Source: Melioribacter roseus (GTDB lineage Bacteria; Bacteroidota; Ignavibacteria; Ignavibacteriales; Melioribacteraceae). Taken from it: 64,000 nt of DNA. Positions 27,167 through 33,799 of the stretch are shown here, piece after piece (within the stretch, counting starts at the first letter, position 1; every line of letters begins with the position of its first letter). The notes beneath the pieces were generated by a model. The model ran no database searches, had not been told where the DNA came from, and worked only from the letters and a program-made list of their open reading frames with translations. Location: positions 1 through 64,000 of the forward strand of contig DYHH01000007.1 in the NCBI GenBank assembly GCA_020724265.1. Direction: 5' to 3'. Position numbers and translations under genes: made by a program.

Positions 27167-27587
27167 CAAACTCGGCACCTGCCCGCCAATACTTAAGGCG
27201 GGCGAAACATTGGTCAGCTCATCATCGCTCCACTTCGGTCGTCCCTTCGGGAACACACCTTCGTTTCGCTTACACTGGGGAAAAGCCATCAGTAAAACCT
27301 TTCATTGTTCTTTCTGTCTAAATATTTTCAGCCAAACATCGCTCATTCCGGGTCGCCGATTCCGGCACACCCTCCATTCGCTTACATTGGTTTGGACACT
27401 TTGGACACAATTAATACCACTTTTCATTTGCGTTTCAAAACCACAGAAATTTGAGTCCAAAACGTCCAATCTCCATTTCGCTCTTATTTTTATCATCAAG
27501 TCAAACAAGGGCAAGAGAAACATAAACATCGATTGTTGTTTAAAATTCTCTCAATTCCTAATTTCTAAAAAGGAAATTGAGTTGATA
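27167..27587. other. Non-coding tract with a palindrome and a TTTGGACAC direct repeat
   Basis: There is no convincing gene. GCCCGCC-GGCGGGC (27181-27203) is a REP-like hairpin. TTTGGACAC occurs at 27391 and 27400, again at a nine-base step. Open frames here are not supported by ribosome sites or any recognisable domain. Confidence 0.5.
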
Positions 27588-28139
27588 ATGTTTAGCCGTC
27601 ATACACATACATATCACCAACCAAAAATACAGACACTCTTATTACAGAATATCTGGATACTTATTTTTTTACTTCTCTTTCTTTCCGGTACTATTCGTTG
27701 TCAATACAAAATGTATTATCCCTTCGGCTACACAATAAAAGCAAAAGTAGCTCGCGTAATTGACGGCGATACCTTTGTACTTTCAGATTCACAACACGTA
27801 AGAATGCTGGGGATAGACACACCTGAATTAGAAAGAAATGGTAAACCGGCTGAACCCTTCTCAGATTCCGCTAAGGCTCTTACCAAGCAGCTTATTGATG
27901 GTAAAACAATAAAACTCACTTTCGAGGGTAAATCATTCGATTTTTTCGGAAGATTACTAGCCTACGTTTGGTTAACAGATACAAATGGAAAAGATTCTCT
28001 TTTTATTCAAGCTGAATTATTGAAGAAAGGTTACGCAAGAATTAGTTACTATAACAAAGATAAAAGATACTATCACATCTTTTACAACTTGCGTAGAACT
28101 GCAATGAGAAAAAATTTGGGTATTTGGTCCGATGAATAA
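27588..28139 (+). CDS. Staphylococcal-nuclease-like (thermonuclease) protein, exported
   Basis: This protein of 183 residues starts at the ATG at 27588; an AAGGA is 14 bases upstream, and a longer frame extends into non-coding DNA. A signal or membrane segment (NIWILIFLLLFLSGTIRC) lies at about residues 24-41. The SNase fold follows: VIDGDTFVL, RMLGIDTPELE with the catalytic arginine and aspartate, and DFFGRLLAYVW with the second arginine. The domain cuts DNA or RNA using calcium and acts outside the cytoplasm. The next small gene overlaps it by eight bases. A role in DNA uptake, transfer or scavenging is possible. Confidence 0.85.
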   Translation: MFSRHTHTYHQPKIQTLLLQNIWILIFLLLFLSGTIRCQYKMYYPFGYTIKAKVARVIDGDTFVLSDSQHVRMLGIDTPELERNGKPAEPFSDSAKALTKQLIDGKTIKLTFEGKSFDFFGRLLAYVWLTDTNGKDSLFIQAELLKKGYARISYYNKDKRYYHIFYNLRRTAMRKNLGIWSDE

Positions 28140-28389
28140 TAAACTTGATCTCAAAGAAATTGTATCGACAAATCTTTTTCAAAGATTACGGTCACTCAAA
28201 CTTATTGATGAGACAGAACTCCGCAATCTTAAAATTAGAAACGAGTATAAAGAATTACGTGAAAGATATACCGCCTCTGCATCTTTCCAAATCTTAATGG
28301 ATAAATATTCTATCTCTGATTCAGCGCTTAACAATATTCTTTTCCGAAATAGAATCTCAAAATCCAAAGTCCCTATTGTCTTTTCTTAA
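28132..28389 (+). CDS. Small hypothetical protein, HTH-like
   Basis: This 85-residue protein overlaps the end of the nuclease gene by eight bases, so it is probably co-translated. The C-terminal half (YSISDSALNNILFRNRISKS) looks like a turn plus recognition helix, and the chain is basic. I know no family. It could bind DNA, but that is only pattern-based. Confidence 0.55.
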   Translation: MNNKLDLKEIVSTNLFQRLRSLKLIDETELRNLKIRNEYKELRERYTASASFQILMDKYSISDSALNNILFRNRISKSKVPIVFS

Positions 28390-28419
28390 ATATTGATCTT
28401 TAGTATGAAAGGCAAGTAT

Positions 28420-29118
28420 TCAATTAAACGGACTTCCCTGACAAATTTTTCTTATCCAACATCTGTGACAAAGAGGGTATTCTTTACAAAAGATATGTCC
28501 AATAAACCAAAGTTCATCTACTAATATTCTCTGTACGCCAGCTTGTCGTGCGATTTCTCTTAGTTCATTTTGGAATTCAATGAATCGGTCATATTGCACT
28601 GACATTCTGTTACCCCGAACGTATAACTTTTTCGAAATACTAGGAGAAGCAGTCCTTTTACCAACATAAACCTGAAGTTTTTTCCCGAGAATCTTTAGAA
28701 CCACTCTATCAAGCGGTACATACAAGAAAGGAAGCATTTTATGCCAGATGTCCAAGTAAACAACAAGGAATTTAATAAACATAGATACTATTTTCTGATT
28801 AACGTTCGGTATCATTATAATTGTCTCGAACAACGTACGATGTGCTTGTTCTGGGTTATGCTTGATCTGTAAATTCACTTTTTCAATTAGTTCATTGATA
28901 CGATTATCAAACTCTTGGAAAGCAACTTCTCCACGTTTGAATGATGCACCCCGTCTCTCACTGATAGAAGCACGGAAAGCATCTCTGAATCTATCAATTC
29001 CATCAGCTTGAACTTCAAGACTAAGTATGGAATTATAGAAAACAGTAATTTGTTCTCTTTTACAATCGAGAATCTGAAGTGCTTCAATTAGTCTTTCTGG
29101 ATGTTGAATCATTGGCAT
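28420..29118 (-). CDS. Divergent HhH-GPD (endonuclease III-like) protein with Fe-S cluster motif
   Basis: This 232-residue protein is not obviously annotated at first sight. The middle reads IPNVNQKIVSMFIKF, a version of the endonuclease III hairpin LPGVGRKTA with the lysine kept. It is followed by VPLDRVVLKIL with the catalytic-position aspartate. The C-terminus has C-x5-C-x2-C-x5-C (FCKEYPLCHRCWIRKIC), close to the 4Fe-4S loop of endonuclease III (C-x6-C-x2-C-x5-C). A glycosylase/lyase that removes damaged or modified bases is the best guess. The glycines of the hairpin are replaced by asparagines, so binding may differ. It stands alone on the minus strand and converges with the small gene at 28132. 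Confidence 0.6.
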   Translation of the reverse strand: MPMIQHPERLIEALQILDCKREQITVFYNSILSLEVQADGIDRFRDAFRASISERRGASFKRGEVAFQEFDNRINELIEKVNLQIKHNPEQAHRTLFETIIMIPNVNQKIVSMFIKFLVVYLDIWHKMLPFLYVPLDRVVLKILGKKLQVYVGKRTASPSISKKLYVRGNRMSVQYDRFIEFQNELREIARQAGVQRILVDELWFIGHIFCKEYPLCHRCWIRKICQGSPFN

Positions 29119-29290
29119 ATAAATTTCTCTTAACCAAGTATTAAAAGATTATTTAAAATTTAATTCATTTTGTGTTCTTTCACAAAGTAATTTATTCTTT
29201 CTATCACTTTCGTAACCAACTCTCAATCAACCTATCTTGTAATTTTTTAGTTTTATAGTTACCGCTATTGGCGACTGATTATTTTCTACC

Positions 29291-29319
29291 AAGTCTCCAA
29301 CAAGTCTCTAAATAGTCTC
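29291..29319. repeat. Triple AAGTCTC repeat at an 11-bp step
   Basis: AAGTCTC at 29291, AAGTCTC at 29302 and TAGTCTC at 29313 are spaced exactly 11 bases apart, in the leader of the gene at 29404. This could be an operator or an arm-type recombinase site. The rest of the 285-base gap is AT-rich without other features. Confidence 0.6.
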
Positions 29320-29403
29320 ACTTTCAAATCTTTACAGTGTAATAAACTTCATTCTTTTTTAGTATTGTGTCATAAACTCTCACTAAATATATGAGGTAAT
29401 AAA

Positions 29404-30087
29404 ATGGCTATAGTAAAAGGTTCGGTACTCGGAAATCTAAGCGGAAGACTTGGTAATCTTTCAGCACGTACAGTAGATGGAAGAACAATCCTTGCTGCAA
29501 GGCCTTCCAGTTTTAACGCAAGTCAAGACCCTGCTGCAGTAGATATTCGTAAGAAATTTTCTTCAACAGCAACTTTCGTAAAAACATTGATTTCACTTTC
29601 TGCTTTATATGAAATATGGAAGGAAGTTAAAACAGTCGGTCTTTCTGTTTATAACTATGCTTTCAAAAATAACTTTGCTTATTCTTCAGCAGAAAAGCCT
29701 ACAGATCAGAATATTATAACACCCGGCGGTTTTGCACTCCCGGTGCAATTAGCCACCGTTGTTTCTGATAATGTTTCAGTAGAGCTGTTAGCTCTTAACA
29801 CAGCTTCTGTATTCATCCCGGAAGAAGTCAACCTATCTGCAAATGGAGTTATATGCTACTTCAATCCAACTAATCCTGATGACCCGGTATATCAAATCAC
29901 TTCAATAAATGATGAACTGGCAAATTATGATTTCACACAGCCGTTCACTGTTGATATTGCATTGAATGTATTGCAGCAAGCCGTTGCAGCTAAATACCAG
30001 AACTCAATTTTATATTTTATTGTTGCTTCCAAAGATGCCGCTGGAAAAGTAGTTCAGTATTCTGCAACATATACTAAAAACACCTAG
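29404..30087 (+). CDS. DUF6266-like protein of mobile elements
   Basis: This 227-residue protein has a start supported by GAGG upstream (atgaggtaataaaATG). It opens MAIVKGSVLGNLSGRLGNLSARTVDGRTILAARP, the typical start of a small family found in Bacteroidota next to integrated elements. The remainder is rich in beta-forming residues and has no catalytic motif. A structural or surface role is possible. A terminator follows within 60 bases. It is the best-expressed-looking gene of this end of the island. Confidence 0.65.
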   Translation: MAIVKGSVLGNLSGRLGNLSARTVDGRTILAARPSSFNASQDPAAVDIRKKFSSTATFVKTLISLSALYEIWKEVKTVGLSVYNYAFKNNFAYSSAEKPTDQNIITPGGFALPVQLATVVSDNVSVELLALNTASVFIPEEVNLSANGVICYFNPTNPDDPVYQITSINDELANYDFTQPFTVDIALNVLQQAVAAKYQNSILYFIVASKDAAGKVVQYSATYTKNT

Positions 30088-30144
30088 TCTTTAGTATTGA
30101 TAACAATTATCCGCATTAGTCTAGCGAAAGCGGAATCCTTCCAG

Positions 30145-30173
30145 AAGCCTCGTTATAATCGGGGCTTTTTATT
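30145..30173 (+). terminator. Intrinsic terminator after the DUF6266-like gene
   Basis: AAGCCTCG-TTATAAT-CGGGGCTTTTTATT is a seven- to eight-pair stem with one wobble, followed by a T-run. Confidence 0.8.
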
Positions 30174-30384
30174 ATCACTAAATCATTTCATTTGTAGTGC
30201 TGCCGATTACTTCGCCCTGTTTCGTTCACTCCAATCACTTCATTCCGGTTTACTCAACAAGGCTCTCAGTTAATCCTAAAATTCAGCGTCAATTAGACGT
30301 AGCTCTTGCCACCGTAAAAAACACGGCGTCAACACCTACTAACTACGAATTTGATGTTTTGCTGCTCGCAAAACGTTAAAGCAC

Positions 30385-30582
30385 TTTTTGCCCGCTTCTT
30401 TTTCAAGCTTAGTGTTAAACGAACATAATCAATAAATCGGGTCAAGGGTATATAAACAAATACCGCTCTTTTTTATTGGCTTTGCAAGCGGTATTTGCCC
30501 TTGACTTGAATAATCAAGCTAACGAACACCATCACCGTGTCCTTACATAAAAAACGCAAATACGTAGTTAAGCGGGCAAAAA
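30385..30582. repeat. Nested 198-base inverted repeat
   Basis: The outer arms TTTTTGCCCGCTT (30385-30397) and AAGCGGGCAAAAA (30570-30582) pair over 13 bases. Inside, GTCAAGGG (30441-30448) pairs with CCCTTGAC (30498-30505), and CAAATACCGCT (30457-30467) with AGCGGTATTTG (30487-30497). This is a long structured single-strand or RNA fold, with GTTAAGC next to the right arm as in attC R boxes. No gene is supported in 30088-30639. Confidence 0.7.
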
Positions 30583-30639
30583 ATGTTTTTTGTGGGGCAG
30601 TACGCCCTTTTGATAATCCACTTAACAAAAGGAGTTACA

Positions 30640-30855
30640 ATGAATTCAAATCAAAAACCAGATGAATTGAAATTATTCTTTGAGGAATGTCAAAATACCG
30701 GCTGGATTCCAAAACACGAGTGCAGTAAAAACCTCAAAATCATTTCCCAGACTCACTCAGTTAATTCATTGCACAATATTGTAATTGCACAAACTAAGCA
30801 GTGTAAACTTTGCGGTAAAGAGTTTAAAGAATCCAACCCGGAGGGGATAAGATGA
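30640..30855 (+). CDS. Small CxxC protein
   Basis: This protein of 71 residues starts at 30640 after an AAAGGAG ribosome site; an in-frame upstream ATG at 30583 is unlikely. The N-terminal half is acidic and the C-terminus has QTKQCKLCGKEF (one CxxC), suggesting a metal-bound dimer or a half zinc finger. A cysteine and a histidine (HECSKN) earlier could complete a site. It overlaps the SymE-like gene by four bases. Confidence 0.6.
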   Translation: MNSNQKPDELKLFFEECQNTGWIPKHECSKNLKIISQTHSVNSLHNIVIAQTKQCKLCGKEFKESNPEGIR

Positions 30856-31031
30856 AAGTTTATGAAAGCAGCCATCCAACAATGCGAGATTATAAAAAAG
30901 TCCCGCAGATTAAAATAAAAAATTCACAGTTAGTCAATGTCGGTTTTGAAATCGGGAAAGAATATCGTGTTATATATCAACCTGGTAAAATTACACTTGT
31001 TCTAGTTGCTAAAGAGGAAAGCAATCACTAA
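30852..31031 (+). CDS. SymE-like small toxin-type protein
   Basis: This 59-residue protein starts at an ATG overlapping the previous stop (ATGA), with GGAGGGG upstream. Residues 17-55 read VPQIKIKNSQLVNVGFEIG followed by YRVIYQPGKITLVLV. This matches the SymE domain pattern P-x-I-x-I-x-x-x-x-L-x-x-x-GF-x-x-G...v...pGkI-x-I. SymE of E. coli is a compact nucleic-acid-condensing toxin of the AbrB fold controlled by an antisense RNA. No antisense gene is visible here; the co-translated CxxC protein may be its partner. Confidence 0.65.
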   Translation: MKVYESSHPTMRDYKKVPQIKIKNSQLVNVGFEIGKEYRVIYQPGKITLVLVAKEESNH

Positions 31032-31110
31032 TTTCATTTTAAGATGTCGCTAAATTTAACTAACCATATTAACCAATCACAAAAAAACAAGGATGTACCT
31101 TCAAAAAGTG

Positions 31111-31149
31111 GGTACAAAATGGGTACACAGTCGGTACATTTTCGGTACA
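31111..31149. repeat. Four GGTACA words at an exact 11-bp period (putative attachment-site arms)
   Basis: GGTACA occurs at 31111, 31122, 31133 and 31144, each step 11 bases, about 75 bases from the tRNA-Asp 3' end. Such phased words next to a tRNA end are expected for arm-type binding sites of a tyrosine recombinase at attR. Confidence 0.65.
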
Positions 31150-31183
31150 ATGACAGTGGGATTTTAAGGAAGTGTAGAAACAA

Positions 31184-31217
31184 AAAAAGCCTCAAAACAA
31201 ACTGTTTTGAAGCTTTT
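31184..31217 (-). terminator. Terminator of tRNA-Asp
   Basis: On the minus strand, AAGCTTCAAAAC-AGTTT-GTTTTGAGGCTT is followed by a T-run, just 3' of the tRNA. Confidence 0.75.
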
Positions 31218-31222
31218 CTATG

Positions 31223-31297
31223 CGGGGCCGACGAGACTCGAACTCGCGACCTCCTGCGTGACAGGCAGGCGTTCTAACCAAACTGAACTACGACCCC
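31223..31297 (-). tRNA. tRNA-Asp (anticodon GTC)
   Basis: This 75-base tRNA folds into a complete cloverleaf. The acceptor arms GGGGTCG and CGGCCCC pair over seven bases with one wobble. The D-arm contains AGTTTGGTTA. The anticodon stem CCTGC/GCAGG surrounds the loop CTGTCAC with GTC. The T-arm has TTCGAGT. The discriminator base is G and CCA is not encoded. It is the likely integration target of the island: the phased GGTACA words lie on its 3' side. Confidence 0.95.
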
Positions 31298-31447
31298 ATG
31301 GTTAAACTCTAAATCCTAAACACTAAATTCTAAAGAACAAGAAGGGTAACCAAACTGCTTGTCCCGTCGAAGTTGATTTTCAACGAAGACGGAAACTATG
31401 ACCCCGTGGTTAAATACTAAATCCTAAACACTAAATTCTAAAGAACA
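31288..31447. repeat. Partial duplication of the tRNA-Asp 5' end and leader
   Basis: A 52-base unit at 31288-31339 (the last bases of the tRNA 5' arm plus leader) recurs at 31396-31447 with three differences. The second copy begins GGGGTCATAGTTT on the minus strand. It is then broken by about 34 bases containing a partial palindrome (TCAAC-GACGG arms), resumes with CAGTTTGGTTA and stops. This is a dead tandem tRNA-Asp copy. Confidence 0.7.
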
Positions 31448-31506
31448 CTTTACTTGAAAAACGAGACTGAAAAAATAGTATTATTTCATTTCCTTTGCAA
31501 GAAAAA

Positions 31507-32619
31507 TTATAAGTCTTTAGTGCCGAAACTCATACCAACCGCAGCTGCCGCACGTACAGCTTGATCGTTCTTTTTAACTAATTTTTGCTTTGCAATTGCA
31601 TCTTCAATTTTAACGCTCGAAATCTCCATTCCCTTTAATGCTACCATTCTTCCGAATTTTTTCTTCATTGCTAATTCAATTGCAGATGTACCGAATTTTG
31701 TTGATAATATTCTATCATAAGGGGTTGGACTTCCGCCTCGCTGCAAATGTCCAAGAACAGTATACCGGGTTTCTAATTTTGTATTCTCGTCAATTTTATC
31801 GGCAACCAATTTCCCGATTCCGCCAAGTTGTATGGGATCGGTTCTTTTCTTATCGGTTTTTTTAATAACCATCTCACCGCCTAATGGTATTGCACCTTCA
31901 GCAACACATACGATACTAAACCGCTTACCCATCATATTTCGTTCAACAACTTTATCATAAACGGCATCCCAGCTAAATGGAATTTCAGGAATAAGAATAA
32001 TATCGGCACCGCCGGCAAGTCCGCCGTGTAAAGCAATCCATCCGGTATATCTTCCCATAACCTCTATAACCATTACTCTATGATGTGATGATGCGGTTGT
32101 GTGTAATCTATCAATAGCTTCTGTAACGACGTAAACTGCGGAATCGTGTCCGAAGGTTTGATCTGTTGCATCAATATCATTATCAATTGTTTTCGGTACT
32201 CCGACAATGTTCATGCCCATCTGTGCTAACTTGTTGGAAATATGCATTGTTCCGTCACCGCCGATTGCAATAACACAATCAAGATTCCATCCCATATAAT
32301 TTTTTACTGCGGCTTTAGAACGATCAACAATTTTTATATCGCCGTTGTGATCTTCTTCAGGCCAATGAAATGGATCGCCTTTGTTGGAAGAACCGAGTAT
32401 AGTACCGCCTCTTGCTAAAATTCCAGATACATCTTTATTATAAAGCTCTTTGGCTCTGCCTTCAACTAAACCTTCAAATCCGTCAAGTATACCGATTACA
32501 CTAAGACCATGATCATGAGCAGGTTTTGCAACGCCTCTAATCACAGCATTTAAACCCGGGCAATCACCTCCGCCTGTTAAAATTCCGATTCTCTTAATTC
32601 CGCCGTTTCTCTTGGTCAT
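31507..32619 (-). CDS. pfkA: 6-phosphofructokinase
   Basis: This cytosolic enzyme of about 370 residues phosphorylates fructose-6-phosphate in glycolysis. It starts at the ATG at 32619-32617, preferred because AGAGGAA precedes it; an upstream TTG frame is unlikely. Motifs: GGGDCPGLNAVIRG for the nucleotide loop, GGDGT at the phosphoryl-donor site, PKTIDNDI with the catalytic aspartates, and EVMGRYTGW. The GGDGT glycine predicts ATP rather than pyrophosphate as donor. The lysine of PKTIDND is typical of the pyrophosphate branch, so this belongs to the mixed group (glycine/lysine) reported as ATP-dependent. It is convergent with no close partner; RNase HIII lies upstream on the same strand. Confidence 0.93.
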   Translation of the reverse strand: MTKRNGGIKRIGILTGGGDCPGLNAVIRGVAKPAHDHGLSVIGILDGFEGLVEGRAKELYNKDVSGILARGGTILGSSNKGDPFHWPEEDHNGDIKIVDRSKAAVKNYMGWNLDCVIAIGGDGTMHISNKLAQMGMNIVGVPKTIDNDIDATDQTFGHDSAVYVVTEAIDRLHTTASSHHRVMVIEVMGRYTGWIALHGGLAGGADIILIPEIPFSWDAVYDKVVERNMMGKRFSIVCVAEGAIPLGGEMVIKKTDKKRTDPIQLGGIGKLVADKIDENTKLETRYTVLGHLQRGGSPTPYDRILSTKFGTSAIELAMKKKFGRMVALKGMEISSVKIEDAIAKQKLVKKNDQAVRAAAAVGMSFGTKDL

Positions 32620-32699
32620 AAATTCCTCTAATCTTTCTACAAAGTTTCGCAAATATAATAAATATAATCGGTGGTATAAAAAGGAAGTTTAGTAAATTA

Positions 32700-33578
32700 T
32701 TATAAATTACTTATCGGTTTGAAATGCATTTTCGCAAAATCTATTAAATATTCTTTACCGTAATTCTTAATAAGGTTATGAATAATCTCATTAACTTCCT
32801 TAGAAGCTCCGCGCTTTAATTCGAGTCCGTTTTTCTTTTGCTGAGAAAACCACTCAAGCTGTTTGCTTCTTGCAAGTATGGAAGCGGCTGCAACTGCAGT
32901 ATATTTTTCTGCTTTCGTTTCTTGTATTATTTCATAACTATTATAATCGAATTGCTTAGAGAATTTTAAGTCCTTCTTTCTAAACTTATCGGTAATTATT
33001 TTTTCAACAGGTTTCCGAGATAATAAATTTTCTATTGCTTTCGAGTGAGACCAATTTAGAATTTCATTTATGTTTTTGAATCTTGCATATAATTCATTAT
33101 AACGTTTCGGATGGATAGATATAATCTCAAAATTATCTTTGGCGATTTTTTTTAGTTCACTTGCAATCTTGTTTATCCGTGTATCGCTTAATTCTTTGCT
33201 GTCCCGTACACCGATTGATTTTAATTTCTTTTGTAATTTATCATCAATATAAAACGCACAAGTAACAAGCGGACCGAAAATATCACCTTTACCGGTTTCA
33301 TCGCTGCCGATATATTCGTTTGGTTCGTTTACTTCCGGTTTTATCTCATCAACAAGCAAATAGCGTAAACTTTCCGATGGGTTCCCTTGAATAACTTTTT
33401 TTACACCTTTCTTACCGAAGTAAACAAGAACTTTTACAGTTTCTTTTTCTTCTTTGATAGAAAATTCATAGTGATAATCTTTTTCAATTATTTCGTTAGT
33501 TTGAAGTACATCCTTTACGGTATAATAAAGACTGGTGATTATATCTTCTGCTTGTTTTTTTGTAAAGAGATCGGTCAT
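32700..33578 (-). CDS. rnhC: Ribonuclease HIII
   Basis: This 292-residue enzyme removes RNA from RNA-DNA hybrids. The C-terminal RNase HII/HIII domain has GSDETGKGDIFGPLV (first acidic pair), VRDSKELSD and AEKYTAVAAASILAR in order. The N-terminal about 85 residues form the extra substrate-binding domain that separates HIII from HII. The second half carries lysine-rich surface loops. It lies 80 bases upstream of pfkA on the same strand. No second RNase H gene is visible in the window. Confidence 0.9.
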   Translation of the reverse strand: MTDLFTKKQAEDIITSLYYTVKDVLQTNEIIEKDYHYEFSIKEEKETVKVLVYFGKKGVKKVIQGNPSESLRYLLVDEIKPEVNEPNEYIGSDETGKGDIFGPLVTCAFYIDDKLQKKLKSIGVRDSKELSDTRINKIASELKKIAKDNFEIISIHPKRYNELYARFKNINEILNWSHSKAIENLLSRKPVEKIITDKFRKKDLKFSKQFDYNSYEIIQETKAEKYTAVAAASILARSKQLEWFSQQKKNGLELKRGASKEVNEIIHNLIKNYGKEYLIDFAKMHFKPISNL

Positions 33579-33799
33579 AGATTAATTAATAATGAAAATA
33601 ATGTTGTACAATATAAATATTTTTCGAGCTTTATAAGGAATGAAAATATTTAGTTAACGTTGCAAATATGTTATGATTAGTTCTTATTTATTAATTGGAA
33701 CGTTTAAGGTAATTCCTGTATTTTTATGCAAAGAAAGAATTATCAACGAGTTTGGAATTGCAATTTCTATTGAGGAATTGGAATTCACATTTGATCTCT

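Noticed and set aside
27097-27321. Open frames on both strands in the repeat-rich tract
   Set aside because: They overlap palindromes and folded sites, lack ribosome sites and show no domain pattern.
26600-27587. Retron or diversity-generating element RNA
   Set aside because: No reverse transcriptase gene is in the window.
30197-30379. 60-codon frame after the DUF6266-like gene
   Set aside because: No ribosome site or family; it follows a terminator and runs into the large inverted repeat.
31044-31277. 77-codon open frame ending in ETRTRDLLRDRQAF
   Set aside because: The last third is the antisense of tRNA-Asp and the middle is the phased GGTACA repeat; this is a well-known artefact peptide. 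No ribosome site.
2464-31297. The island as a prophage
   Set aside because: No capsid, portal, terminase or tail genes are seen; primase, recombinase and defence cargo fit an integrative element or satellite instead.
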